Positions 44,701-59,700 of a DNA stretch of 64,000 nt are shown piece after piece. The DNA lies in the NCBI GenBank assembly GCA_033964015.1, contig CM066914.1:22062234-22126233 (forward strand), given 5' to 3'. The translations under genes and the position numbers were made by a program. The first letter of the stretch is position 1, and every line of letters begins with the position of its first letter. The notes under the pieces were generated by a model, which saw only the letters and a list, made by a program, of their open reading frames with translations, did no database searches and was not told where the DNA came from. This DNA comes from Scolanthus callimorphus. Taxonomy: Eukaryota; Cnidaria; Anthozoa; Actiniaria; Edwardsiidae.

Positions 44701-47700
44701 TAAGTAGTTCAGTCGCTACTACGGTCGCAATAACCACAGTACTTCAAAGTTCGTCGACGCCAACTACTTCTCTAGCTTCCACAGTGACAGCAACTACATC
44801 AGTCCAAAGTACTTCACTAGCGTCCACGTTGACAACAACTACATCAGTTCCAAGGACTTCGCTAGCCTCAACGGTGACAACAACTACATCAGTTCCAAGT
44901 ACCTCGGTAACTACGTCTGTGGTACGAACTACATCTGATGTAAGTAGTTCAGTCGCTACTACGGTCGCACGAACCAAAGTACTTCCAAGTACTTCAGTGG
45001 CCACGTTAGTGATACCAACTTCGTCGGCGGCAACTACTTCACTAGCTTCTACAGTTACAACAACTACCTCAGTTCCAAGTACCTCGGTAACTACGTCGTT
45101 CGTACCAACTACATCTGATGTAAGTAGTTCAGTCGCTACTACGGTCGCAATAACCACAGTACTTCCAAGTTTGTCGACGCCAACTACTTCTCTAGCTTCC
45201 GCAGTGACAGCAACTACATCATTCCGAAGTACTTCACTAGCGTCCACGGTGACAACAACTACATCAGTTCCAAGTACTTCGCTAGCCTCAACGGTGACAA
45301 CAACGACATCAGTTCCAATTACCTCGGTAACTACGTCGTTGGTACCAACTACATCTGATGTAAGTAGTTCAGTCGCTACTACGGTCGCAATAACCACAGT
45401 ACTTCCAAGTTCGTCGACGCCAACTACTTCTCTAGCTTCCACAGTGACAGCAATACATCAGTCCAAAGTACTTCACTAGCGTCCACGTTGACAACAACTA
45501 CATCAGTTCCAAGGACTTCGCTAGCCTCAAGTGTGACAACAACTACATCAGTTCCAAGTACCTCGGTAACTACGTCTGTGGTACCAACTACATCTGATCT
45601 AATTAGTTCAGTCGCAGCAACCACAGTACTTCCAAGTTCGTCGGCGTCAACTATTTCAGTAGCTTCCGCAGTGACAACAACTACATCAGTCAGAAGTACT
45701 TCAGTAGCCTCTACGGTGACAACAACTACGTCAGTTCCAAGTATTTCCTTAGCCTCAACGGTGACAACAACTACATCAGTTGCAAGTACTTCGCCAACTT
45801 CGTCGGTGGTACCAACTACATCTGATGTAAGTAGTTCAGTAGCTACTACGGGACACTAACCACAGTACTTCCAAGTACTTCAGTGGCCACGTTAGTGATA
45901 CATACTTCGTCGGCGGCAACTACTTCACTAGCTTCTACAGTTACAACAACTACCTCAGTTCCAAGTACCTCGGTAACTACGTCGTTGGTACCAATACATC
46001 TGATGTAAGTAGTTCAGTCGCTACTACGGGCGCAATAACCACAGTACTTCCAAGTTTGTCGACGCCAACTACTTCTCTAGCTTCCACGGTTACAGCAACT
46101 ACATCAGTCCAAAGTACTTCACTAGCGTCCACGGTGACAACAACTACATCAGTTCCAAGGACTTTGCTAGCCTCAACGGTGACAACAACTACATCAGTTC
46201 CAAGTACCTCGGTAACTACGTCTGTGGTACCAACTACATCTGATCTAAGTAGTTCAGTCGCACCAACCACAGTACTTCTAATTTCGTCGGCGTCAACTAT
46301 TTCAGTAGCTTCCACAGTGACAACAACAACATCAGTCAGAAGTACTTCAGTAGCCTCTACGGTGACAACAACTACATCAGTTCCAAGGACTTCGCTAGCC
46401 TCAACGGTGACAACATCTAAATCAGTTCCAAGTACCTCGGTAACTACGTCTGTGGTACCAACTACATCTGATGGAAGTAGTTCAGTCGCTACTACGGTCG
46501 CACGAACCACAGTACTTCCAAGTTCGTCGGCGTCAACTATTTCAGTAGCTTCCGCAGTGACAACAACAGTCAGAAGTACTTCAGTAGCCTCTACGGTGAC
46601 AACAACTACGTCAGTTCCAAGTATTTCCCTAGCCTCAACGGTGACAAGAACTACATCAGTTGCAAGTACCTCGCCAACTTCGTCGGTGGTACCTACTACA
46701 TCTGATGTAAGGAGTTCCGTAGCTACTACGGTGACACTAACCACAGTACTTCGAAGTACTTCAGTGGCCACGTTAGTGATACCAACTTCGTCGGCGGCAA
46801 CTACTCACTAGCTTCTACAGTTACAACAACTACATCAGTTCCAAGTACCTCGGTAACTACGTCGGTGCTTCCAACTACATCTGATGTAAGTAGTTTAGTC
46901 ACTACTACGGTCGCACTAACCACAGTACTTCCAAGTACTTCATTGGCCACTTCGGTGATACCAACTTCGTTGTCGCCAAGTACTTCGCTAGCTTCCACAG
47001 TGACAGCAACTGCATCAGCCCCAAGTACTTCACTAGCGTCCACGGTGACAACAACTACATCAGTTCCAAGTACTTCGCTAGCCTCAACGGTGACAACAAC
47101 GACATCAGTTCCAAGTACCTCGGTAACTACGTCGTTGGTACCAACTACATCTGATGTAAGTAGTTCAGTCGCTACTACGGTCGCAATAACCACAGTACTT
47201 CAAAGTTCGTCGACGCCAACTACTTCTCTAGCTTCCACAGTGACAGCAACTACATCAGTCCAAAGTACTTCACTAGCGTCCACGTTGACAACAACTACAT
47301 CAGTTCCAAGGACTTCGCTAGCCTCAACGGTGACAACAACTACATCAGTTCCAAGTACCTCGGTAACTACGTCTGTGGTACGAACTACATCTGATGTAAG
47401 TAGTTCAGTCGCTACTACGGTCGCACGAACCAAAGTATTCCAAGTACTTCAGTGGCCACGTTAGTGATACCAACTTCGTCGGCGGCAACTACTTCACTAG
47501 CTTCTACAGTTACAACAACTACCTCAGTTCCAAGTACCTCGGTAACTACGTCGTTCGTACCAACTACATCTGATGTAAGTAGTTCAGTCGCTACTACGGT
47601 CGCAATAACCACAGTACTTCCAAGTTTGTCGACGCCAACTACTTCTCTAGCTTCCGCAGTGACAGCAACTACATCATTCCGAAGTACTTCACTAGCGTCC

Positions 47701-50700
47701 ACGGTGACAACAACTACATCAGTTCCAAGTACTTCGCTAGCCTCAACGGTGACAAACAACGACATCAGTTCCAATTACCTCGGTAACTACGTCGTGGTAC
47801 CAACTACATCTGATGTAAGTAGTTCAGTCGCTACTACGGTCGCAATAACCACAGTACTTCCAAGTTCGTCGACGCCAACTACTTCTCTAGCTTCCACAGT
47901 GACAGCAACTACATCAGTCCAAAGTACTTCACTAGCGTCCACGTTGACAACAACTACATCAGTTCCAAGGACTTCGCTAGCCTCAAGTGTGACAACAACT
48001 ACATCAGTTCCAAGTACCTCGGTAACTACGTCTATGGTACCAACTACATCTGATCTAATTAGTTCAGTCGCAGCAACCACAGTACTTCCAAGTTCGTCGG
48101 CGTCAACTATTTCAGTAGCTTCCGCAGTGACAACAACTACATCAGTCAGAAGTACTTCAGTAGCCTCTACGGTGACAACAACTACGTCAGTTCCAAGTAT
48201 TTCCTTAGCCTCAACGGTGACAACAACTACATCAGTTGCAAGTACTTCGCCAACTTCGTCGGTGGTACCAACTACATCTGATGTAAGTAGTTCAGTAGCT
48301 ACTACGGTGACACTAACCACAGTACTTCCAAGTACTTCAGTGGCCACGTTAGTGATACATACTTCGTCGGCGGCAACTACTTCACTAGCTTCTACAGTTA
48401 CAAACAACTACCTCAGTTCCAAGTACCTCGGTAACTACGTCGTTGGTACCAACTACATCTGATGTAAGTAGTTCAGTCGCTACTACGGGCGCAATAACCA
48501 CAGTACTTCCAAGTTTGTCGACGCCAACTACTTCTCTAGCTTCGACGGTGACAGCAACTACATCAGTCCAAAGTACTTCACTAGCGTCCACGGTGACAAC
48601 AACTACATCAGTTCCAAGTACTTTTCTAGCCTCAACAGTGACAACAACGACATCAGTTCCAAGTACCTCGGTAACTACGTCGTTGGTACCAAGTACATCT
48701 GATGTAAGTAGTTCAGTCGCTACTACGTCGCAATAACCGCAGTACTTCCAAGTTCGTCGACGCCAACTACTTCTCTAGCTTCCACAGTGACAGCAACTAC
48801 ATCAGTCCAAAGTACTTCACTAGCGTCCACGGTGACAACAACTACATCAGTTCCAAGGACTTTGCTAGCCTCAACGGTGACAACAACTACATCAGTTCCA
48901 AGTACCTCGGTAACTACGTCTGTGGTACCAACTACATCTGATCTAAGTAGTTCAGTCGCACCAACCACAGTACTTCCAATTCGTCGGCGTCAACTCTTTC
49001 AGTAGCTTCCACAGTGACAACAACAACATCAGTCAGAAGTACTTCAGTAGCCTCTACGGTGACAACAACTACATCAGTTCCAAGGACTTCGCTAGCCTCA
49101 ACGGTGACAACATCTAAATCAGTTCCAAGTACCTCGGTAACTACGTCTGTGGTACCAACTACATCTGATGGAAGTAGTTCAGTCGCTACTACGGTCGCAC
49201 GAACCACAGTACTTCCAAGTTCGTCGGCGTCAACTATTTCAGTAGCTTCCGCAGTGACAACAACAGTCAGAAGTACTTCAGTAGCCTCTACGGTGACAAC
49301 AACTACGTCAGTTCCAAGTATTTCCCTAGCCTCAACGGTGACAAGAACTACATCAGTTGCAAGTACCTCGCCAACTTCGTCGGTGGTACCTACTACATCT
49401 GATGTAAGGAGTTCCGTAGCTACTACGGTGACACTAACCACAGTACTTCGAAGTACTTCACTGGCCACGTTAGTGATACCAACTTCGTCGGCGGCAACTA
49501 CTTCACTAGCTTCTACAGTTACAACAACTACATCAGTTCCAAGTACCTCGGTAACTACGTCGGTGCTTCCAACTACATCTGATGTAAGTAGTTTAGTCAC
49601 TACTACGGTCGCACTAACCACAGTACTTCCAAGTACTTCATTGGCCACTTCGGTGATACCAACTTCGTTGTCGCCAAGTACTTCGCTAGCTTCCACAGTG
49701 ACAGCAACTGCATCAGCCCCAAGTACTTCACTACCGTCCACCGTGACAACAACTGCTTCAGTTCCAAGTACTTCGCTAACCTCAACGGTGACAACAACTA
49801 CGTCAGTTTCAAGTTCCTCCGTTACTACGTCGGTGGTACCAACTACATGATGTAAGTAGTTCAGTCGCTACTACGGTGACATTAACCACAGTACTTCCAA
49901 ATACTTCAGTGGCCACGTCAGTGATACCAACTTCGTCCGCGCCAACTACTTCACTAGCCTCTACAGTTACAGCAACTACATCAGTCCCAAGTACCTCGTT
50001 AACTACGTCGGTCGTACTGACTACATCTGATGTAAGTAGTTCAGTCACTACTACGGTCGCACTAACCACAGTACTTCCAAGTCTATGGCCCCTTCGGTGA
50101 TACCAACTTCGTCGTCGCCAACTACTTCTCTAGCTTCCACAGTGACAGCAACTACATCATTCCGAAGTACTTCACTAGCGTCCACGGTGACAACAACTAC
50201 ATCAGTTCCAAGTACTTTCTAGCCTCAACAGTGACAACAACGACATCAGTTCCAAGTACCTCGGTAACTACGTCGTTGGTACCAAGTACATCTGATGTAA
50301 GTAGTTCAGTCGCTACTACGTTCGCAATAAACCGCAGTACTTCCAAGTTCGTCGACGCCAACTACTTCTCTAGCTTCCACAGTGACAGCAACTACATCAG
50401 TCCAAAGTACTTCACTAGCGTCCACGGTGACAACAACTACATCAGTTCCAAGGACTTCGCTAGCCTCAACGGTGACAACAACTACATCAGTTTCAAGTAC
50501 CTCGATAACTACGTCTGTGGTACCAACTACATCTGATGTAAGTAGTTCAGTCGCTACTACGGTCGCACTAACCACAGTACTTCCAATTTCGTCGGCGTCA
50601 ACTATTTCACTAACAACAACTACATCAGTCATAAGTACTTCAGTAGCCTCTACGGTGACAACAACTACGTCAGTTCCAAGTATTTCCCTAGCCTCAACGG

Positions 50701-53700
50701 TGACAACAACTACATCAGTTGCAAGTACCTCGCCAACTTCGTCGGTAGTACCAACTACATCTGATGTAAGTAGTTCAGTAGCTACTACGGTGACACTAAC
50801 CACAGTACTTCCAGGTACTTCAGTGGCCACGTTAGTGATACCAACTTCGTCGGCGGCAACTACTTCACTAGCTTCTACAGTTACAACAACTACATCAGCC
50901 CCAAGTACTTCACTACCGTCCACGGTGACAACAACTGCTTCAGTTCCAAGTACTTCGCTAACCTCAACGGTGACAACAACTACATCAGTTCCAAGTACCT
51001 CGGTAACTACGTCGGTGGTACCAACTACATCTGATGTAAGTAGTTCAGTCGCTACTACGGTGACATTAACCACAGTACTTCCAAGTAGTTCAGTGGCCAC
51101 GTCAGTGATACCAACTTCGTTCGCGCCAACTACTTCACTAGCTTCTACAGTTACAGCAACTACATCAGTCCCAAGTACCTCGTTAACTACGTCGGTCGTA
51201 CTGACTACATCAGCCCCAAGTACCTCGGTAACTACGGCGGTCGTACTGACTACATCTGATGTAAGTAGTTCAGTCACTACTACGGTCGCACTAACCACAG
51301 TACTTCCAAGTATTTCTGTCGCCACTTCGGTGATACCAACTTCGTCGTCGCCAACTACTTCACTAGCTTCCACAGTGACAGCAACTACATCATCCGAAGT
51401 ACTTCACTAGCGTCCACGGTGACAACAACTACATCAGTTCCAAGTACTTGCTAGCCTCAACAGTGACAACAACGACATCAGTTCCAAGTACCTCGGTAAC
51501 TACGTCGTTGGTACCAACTACATCTGATGTAAGTAGTTCAGTCGCTACTACGTTCGCCATAACCGCAGTACTTCCAAGTTCGTCGACGCCAACTACTTCT
51601 CTAGCTTCCACAGTGACAGCAACTACATCAGTCCAAAGTACTTCACTAGCGTCCACGGTGACAACAACTACATCAGTTCCAAGGACTTCGCTAGCCTCAA
51701 CGGTGACAACAACTACATCAGTTCCAAGTACCTCGGTAACTACGTCTGTGGTACCAACTACATCTGATGTAAGTAGTTCAGTCGCTACTACGGTCGCACG
51801 AACCACAGTACTTTCAAGTTCGTCGGCGTCAACTATTTCAGTAGCTTCCGCAGTGACAACAACAGTCAGAAGTACTTCAGTAGCCTCTACGGTGACAACA
51901 ACTACGTCAGTTCCAACTATTTCCCTAGCCTCAACGGTGACAACAACTACATCAGTTGAGATTACCTCGCCAACTTCGTCGGTAGTACCAACTACATCTG
52001 ATGTAAGTAGTTCAGTAGCTACTACGGTGACACTAACCACAGTACTTCCAGGTACTTCAGTGGCCACGTTAGTGATACCAACTTCGTCGGCGGCAACTAC
52101 TTCACTAGCTTCTACAGTTACAACAACTACATCAGTTCCAAGTACCTCGGTAACTAAGTCGGTGCTTCCAATACATCTGATGTAAGTAGTTTAGTCACTA
52201 CTACGGTCGCACTAACCACAGTACTTCCAAGTACTTCATTGGCCACTTCGGTGATACCAACTTCGTTGTCGCCAAGTACTTCGCTAGCTTCCACAGTGAC
52301 AGCAACTGCATCAGCCCCAAGTACTTCACTACCGTCCACCGTGACAACAACTGCTTCAGTTCCAAGTACTTCGCTAACCTCAACGGTGACAACAACTACG
52401 TCAGTTTCAAGTCCTCCGTTACTACGTCGGTGGTACCAACTACATCTGATGTAAGTAGTTCAGTCGCTACTACGGTGACATTAACCACAGTACTTCCAAG
52501 TACTTCAGTGGCCACGTCAGTGATACCAACTTCGTCCGCGCCAACTACTTCACTAGCCTCTACAGTTACAGCAACTACATCAGTCCCAAGTACCTCGTTA
52601 ACTACGTCGGTCGTACTGACTACATCTGATGTAAGTAGTTCAGTCACTACTACGGTCGCACTAACCACAGTACTTCCAAGTACTTCTGTGGCCACTTCGG
52701 TGATACCAACTTCGTCGTCGGCAACTACTTCACTAGCTTCCACAGTGACAGCAACTACATCATTCCGAAGTACTCACTAGCGTCCACGGTGACAACAACT
52801 ACATCAGTTCCAAGTACTTTGCTAGCCTCAACAGTGACAACAACGACATCAGTTCCAAGTACCTCGGTAACTACGTCGTTGGTACCAACTACATCTGATG
52901 TAAGTAGTTCAGTCGCTACTACGTTCGCAATAACCGCAGTACTTCCAAGTTCGTCGACGCCAACTACTTCTCTAGCTTCCACAGTGACAGCAACTACATC
53001 AGTCCAAAGTACTTCACTAGCGTCCACGGTGACAACAACTACATCAGTTCCAAGGACTTCGCTAGCCTCAACGGTGACAACAACTACATCAGTTCCAAGT
53101 ACCTCGATAACGACGTCTGTGGTACCAACTACATCTGATGTAAGTAGTTCAGTCGCTACTACGGTCGCACTAACCACAGTACTTCCAAGTTCGTCGGCGT
53201 CAACTATTTCACTAACAACAACTACATCAGTCATAAGTACTTCAGTAGCCTCTACGGTGACAACAACTACGTCAGTTCCAAGTATTTCCCTAGCCTCAAC
53301 GGTGACAACAACTACATCAGTTGCAAGTACCTCGCCAACTTCGTCGGTAGTACCAACTACATCTGATGTAAGTAGTTCAGTAGCTACTACGGTGACACTA
53401 ACCACAGTACTTCCAGGTACTTCAGTGGCCACGTTAGTGATACCAACTTCGTCGGCGGCAACTACTTCACTAGCTTCTACAGTTACAACAACTACATCAG
53501 CCCCAAGTACTTCACTACCGTCCACGGTGACAACAACTGCTTCAGTTCCAAGTACTTCGCTAACCTCAACGGTGACAACAACTACATCAGTTCCAAGTAC
53601 CTCGGTAACTACGTCGGTGGTACCAACTACATCTGATGTAAGTAGTTCAGTCGCTACTACGGTGACATTAACCACAGTACTTCCAAGTAGTTCAGTGGCC

Positions 53701-56700
53701 ACGTCAGTGATACCAACTTCGTGCGCGCCAACTACTTCACTAGCTTCTACAGTTACAACAACTACATCAGTCCCAAGTACCTCGTTAACTACGTCGGTCG
53801 TACTGACTACATCTGATGTAAGTAGTTCAGTCACTACTACGGTCGCACTAACCACAGTACTTCCAAGTACTTCTGTGGCCACTTCGGTGATACCAACTTC
53901 GTCGTCGCCAACTACTTCACTAGCTTCCACAGTGACAGCAACTACATCATTCCGAAGTACTTCACTAGCGTCCACGGTGACAACAACTATATCAGTTCCA
54001 AGTACTTTGCTAGCCTCAACAGTGACAACAACGACATCAGTTCCAAGTACCTCGGTAACTACGTCGTTGGTACCAACTACATCTGATGTAAGTAGTTCAA
54101 TCGCTACTACGTTCGCAATAACCGCAGTACTTCCAAGTTCGTCGACGCCAACTACTTCTCTAGCTTCCACAGTGACAGCAACTACATCAGTCCAAAGTAC
54201 TTCACTAGCGTCCACGGTGACAACAACTACATCAGTTCCAAGGTCTTCGCTAGCCTCAACGGTGACAACAACTACATCAGTTCCAAGTACCTCGCTAACT
54301 ACGTCTGTGGTACCAACTACATCTGATGTAAGTAGTTCAGTCGCTACTACGGTCGCACGAACCACAGTACTTCCAAGTTCGTCGGCGTCAACTATTTCAG
54401 TAGCTTCCGCAGTGACAACAACTACATCAGTCAGAAGTACTTCAGTAGCCTCTACGGTGACAACAACTACGTCAGTTCCAACTATTTCCCTAGCCTCAAC
54501 GGTGACAACAACTACATCAGTTGCAAGTACCTCGCCAACTTCGTCGGTAGTACCAACTACATCTGATGTAAGTAGTTCAGTAGCTACTACGGTGACACTA
54601 ACCACAGTACTTCCAGGTACTTCAGTGGCCACGTTAGTGATACCAACTTCGTCGGCGGCAACTACTTCACTAGCTTCTACAGTTACAACAACTACATCAG
54701 CCCCAAGTACCTCGGTAACTACGGCGGTCGTACTGACTACATCTGATGTAAGTAGTTCAGTCACTACTACGGTCGCACTAACCACAGTACTTCCAAGTAT
54801 TTCTGTGGCCACTTCGGTGATACCAACTTCGTCGTCGCCAACTACTTCACTAGCTTCCACAGTGACAGCAACTACATCATTCCGAAGTACTTCACTAGCG
54901 TCCACGGTGACAACAACTACATCAGTTCCAAGTACTTTGCTAGCCTCAACAGTGACAACAACGACATCAGTTCCAAGTACCTCGGTAACTACGTCGTTGG
55001 TACCAACTACATCTGATGTAAGTAGTTCAGTCGCTACTACGTTCGCAATAACCGCAGTACTTCCAAGTTCGTCGACGCCAACTACTTCTCTAGCTTCCAC
55101 AGTGACAGCAACTACATCAGTCCAAAGTACTTCACTAGCGTCCACGGTGACAACAACTACATCAGTTCCAAGGACTTCGCTAGCCTCAACGGTGACAACA
55201 ACTACATCAGTTCCAAGTACCTCGGTAACTACGTCTGTGGTACCAACTACATCTGATGTAAGTAGTTCAGTCGCTACTACGGTCGCACGAACCACAGTAC
55301 TTCCAAGTTCGTCGGCGTCAACTATTTCAGTAGCTTCCGCAGTGACAACAACTACATCAGTCAGAAGTACTTCAGTAGCCTCTACGGTGACAACAACTAC
55401 GTCAGTTCCAACTATTTCCCTAGCCTCAACGGTGACAACAACTACATCAGTTGAGAGTACCTCGCCAACTTCGTCGGTAGTACCAACTACATCTGATGTA
55501 AGTAGTTCAGTAGCTACTACGGTGACACTAACCACAGTACTTCCAGGTACTTCAGTGGCCACGTTAGTGATACCAACTTCGTCGGCGGCAACTACTTCAC
55601 TAGCTTCTACAGTTACAACAACTACATCAGCCCAAGTACTTCACTATCGTCCACGGTGACAACAACTGCTTCAGTTCCAAGTACTTCGCTAACCTCAACG
55701 GTGACAACAACTACATCAGTTCCAAGTACCTCGGTAACTACGTCGGTGGTACCAACTACATCTGATGTAAGTAGTTCAGTCGCTACTACGGTGACATTAA
55801 CCACAGTACTTCCAAGTACTTCAGTGGCCACGTCAGTGATACCAACTTCGTCCGCGCCAATTACTTCACTAGCTTCTACAGTTACAACAACTACATCAGT
55901 CCCAAGTACCTCGGTAACTACGGCGGTCGTACTGACTACATCTGATGTAAGTAGTTCAGTCACTACTACGGTCGCACTAACCACAGTACTTCCAAGTATT
56001 TCTGTGGCCACTTCGGTGATACCAACTTCGTCGTCGCCAACTACTTCACTAGCTTCCACAGTGACAGCAACTACATCAGTTTCAAGTACTTCGCTAGCCT
56101 CAACGGTGACAACAACGACATCAGTTCCAAGTACGTCGGTAACTACGTCGTTGGTACCAACTACATCTGATGTAAGTAGTTCAGTCGCTACTACGGTCAC
56201 AATAACCACAGTACTTCCAAGTTCGTCGACTCCAACTACTTCTCTAGCTTCCACAGTGACAGCAACTACATCAGTCCAAAGTACTTCACTAGCGTCCACG
56301 GTGACAAAAACTACATCAGTTCCAAGTACTTCGCTAGCCTCAACGGTGACAAGAACTACATCAGTTCCAAGTACCTCGGTAACTACGTCTGTGGTACCAA
56401 CTACATCTGATGTAAGTAGTTCAGTCGCTACTACGGTCGCACTAACCACAGTACTTCCAAGTTCGTCGGCGTCAACTATTTCAATAGCTTCCACAGTGAC
56501 AACAACTACATCAGTCAGACGTACTTCGGTAGCCTCTACGGTGATAACAACTTCATCAGTTGCAAGTATTTCCCTAGCCTCAACGGTGACAACAACTGCA
56601 TCAGTTCCAAGTGCCTCGCCAACTTCGTCGGTGGTACCAACTACATCTGATGTAAGTAGTTCAGTAGTTGCTACGGTGACACTAACCACAGTACTTACAA

Positions 56701-59700
56701 GTACTTCAGTGGACACTTCAGTGATACCAAATTCGTCGGCGCCAACTACTTCACTAGCTTCTACAGTTACAACCACTACATCAGTCCCAAGTGCCTCGGT
56801 AACTACTTCGATCGTACCAACTTCATCTGTTGTAAGTAGTTCAGTCGCTACTACAGTCGCACTAACCACAGTACCTCCAAGTACTTCAGTGGCCACTTCG
56901 GTGATATCAACAACTTCGTCGCCAACTACTTCACTAACTTCCACAGTTACAGGAACTACATCAGGACCAAGTACTTCACTAGCCTCCACGGTGACAACAA
57001 CTACATCAGTTCCAAGTACTTCGCTAGCCTCAACGGTGACAACAACTACATCAGTTCCAAATACCTCGGTAACTACGTCGGTGGTACCTACTACATCTGA
57101 TGTAAGTAGTTCAGTCGCTACTACGGTCGCACTAACCACAGTACTTCCAAGTTCGTCGGCGTTAGCTATTTCAATAGCTTCCACAGTGACAACAACTACA
57201 TCAGTCAGAAATGTTTCAGTAGCCTCTACGGTGACAACAACTACATCACTTCCAAGTATTTCCCTAGCCTCAACGGTGACAACAACTGCATCAGTTCCAG
57301 CAACTCGCCAACTTCGTCGGTGGTACCAACTACATTTGATGTTAGTAGTTCAGTAGCTACTACGGTGACACTAACCACAGTACTTCCAAGTACTTCAGTG
57401 CCCACGTCAGTGATACCAACTTCGTCGCCGCCAACTACTTCACTAGCTTCTACAGTTGCAACATCTACATCAGTCCCAAATACCTCGGTAACTACGTCGG
57501 TGGTACCTACTACATCTGATGTAAGTAGTTCAGTCGCTACTACGGTCGCACTAACCACAGTACTTCCAAGTTCGTCGACGCCAACTACTTCTCTAGCCTC
57601 CACGGTGACAGCAACTACATCAGTCCAAAGTACTTCACTAGCGTCCACGGTGACAACAACTACATCAGTTCCAAGTACCTCGGTAACTACGTCTGTGGTA
57701 CCAACTACATCTGATCTAAGTAGATCAGTCGCACCAACCACAGTACTTCCAACTACTTCACTAGTTTCCACAGTGACAGCAACTGCATCAGCCCCAAGTA
57801 CTTCACTACCGTCCTCCGTGACAACAACTACATCAGCCCAAAGTACTTCACTATCGTCCACGGTGACAACAACTGCTTCAGTTCGAAGTACTTCGCTAAC
57901 CTCAACGGTGACAACAACTACATCAGTTCCAAGTACCTCGGTAACTACGTCGGTGGTACCAACTACATCTGATGTAAGTAGTTCAGTCGCTACTACGGTG
58001 ACATTAACCACAGTACTTCCAAGTACTTCAGTGGCCACGTCAGTGATACCAACTTCGTCCGCGCCAATTACTTCACTAGCTTCTACAGTTACAACAACTA
58101 CATCAGTCCCAAGTACCTCGGTAACTACGGCGGTCGTACTGACTACATCTGATGTAAGTAGTTCAGTCACTACTACGGTCGCTCTAACCACAGTACTTCC
58201 AAGTATTTCTGTGGCCACTTCGGTGATACCAACTTCGTCGTCGCCAACTACTTCACTAGCTTCCACAGTGACAGCAACTACATCAGTTTCAAGTACTTCG
58301 CTAGCCTCAACGGTGACAACAACGACATCAGTTCCAAGTACGTCGGTAACTACGTCGTTGGTACCAACTACATCTGATGTAAGTAGTTCAGTCGCTACTA
58401 CGGTCACAATAACCACAGTACTTCCAAGTTCGTCGACTCCAACTACTTCTCTAGCTTCCACAGTGACAGCAACTACATCAGTCCAAAGTACTTCACTAGC
58501 GTCCACGGTGACAAAACTACATCAGTTCCAAGTACTTTGCTAGCCTCAACGGTGACAAGAACTACATCAGTTCCAAGTACCTCGGTAACTACGTCTGTGG
58601 TACCAACTACATCTGATGTAAGTAGTTCAGTCGCTAGTACGGTCGCACTAACCACAGTACTTCCAGTTCGTCGGCGTCAACTATTTCAATAGCTTCCACA
58701 GTGACAACAACTACATCAGTCAGACGTACTTCGGTAGCCTCTACGGTGATAACAACTTCATCAGTTGCAAGTATTTCCCTAGACCTCAACGGTGACAACA
58801 ACTGCATCAGTTCCAAGTGCCTCGCCAACTTCGTCGGTGGTACCAACTACATCTGATGTAAGTAGTTCAGTAGTTGCTACGGTGACACTAACCACAGTAC
58901 TTCCAAGTACTTCAGTGGACACTTCAGTGATACCAAATTCGTCGGCGCCAACTACTTCACTAGCTTCTACAGTTACAACACTACATCAGTCCCAAGTGCC
59001 TCGGTAACTTCTTCGATCGTACCAACTTCATCTGTTGTAAGTAGTTCAGTCGCTACTACAGTCGCACTAACCACAGTACCTCCAAGTACTTCAGTGGCCA
59101 CTTCGGTGATATCAACAACTTCGTCGCCAACTACTTCACTAACTTCCACAGTTACAGGAACTACATCAGGGCCAAGTACTTCACTAGCCTCCACGGTGAC
59201 AACAACTACATCAGTTCCAAGTACTTCGCTAGCCTCAACGGTGACAACAACTACATCAGTTCCAAATACCTCGGTAACTACGTCGGTGGTACCTACTACA
59301 TCTGATGTAAGTAGTTCAGTCGCTACTACGGTCGCACTAACCACAGTACTTCCAAGTTCGTCGGCGTTAGCTATTTCAATAGCTTCCACAGTGACAACAA
59401 CTACATCAGTCAGAAATACTTCAGTAGCCTCTACGGTGACAACACTACATCACTTCCAAGTATTTCCCTAGCCTCAACGGTGAGAACAACTGCATCAGTT
59501 CCAAGTACCTCGCCAACTTCGTCGTGGTACCAACTACATTTGATGTTAGTAGTTCAGTAGCTACTACGGTGACACTAACCACAGTACTATCAAGTACTTC
59601 AGTGCCCACGTCAGTGATACCAACTTCGTCGCCGCCAACTACTTCACTAGCTTCTACAGTTGCAACATCTACATCAGTCCCAAATACCTCGGTAACTACG

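Larger units (their letters stand above)
41901..47440 (+). repeat. HOR family carrying the GAACCAAAG variant, 660-bp period in part
   Basis: The variant GAACCAAAG (ARTKVLPS) begins at 41,901, 42,976, 44,311, 44,971 and 47,427, with a 1-base-shortened copy at 42,321. The interval 44,311-44,971 is exactly 660 bp (220 codons). The interval 42,321-42,976 is 655 bp and contains visible 1-base losses, so it is the same unit. A CTTCAAAGTTC variant (VLQSS) accompanies it near 42,748, 44,742 and 47,200. Confidence 0.75.
45500..49850 (+). repeat. Tandem segmental duplication of about 2.5-2.7 kb
   Basis: The private variant CTGATCTAATTAG occurs at 45,594 and 48,050 (2,456 bp apart), and CAACATCTAA occurs at 46,411 and 49,108 (2,697 bp apart). 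The extra ~241 bp in the second copy reflects inserted modules near 48,600-48,780 plus indels. Both copies share TACGGGCGCAAT, AGTGTGACAAC, ATGGAAGTAG and AAGGAGTTCCG variants, so the duplication is recent. Single-base frame breaks are not shared between the copies. Confidence 0.8.

Noticed and set aside
32176..48040. In-frame ATG codons near 32,176 and 48,035 as possible true starts
   Set aside because: Both are single substitutions inside otherwise normal modules (VATLMIPTS and TSMVPTT), with coding-like repeat continuing upstream in the same frame.
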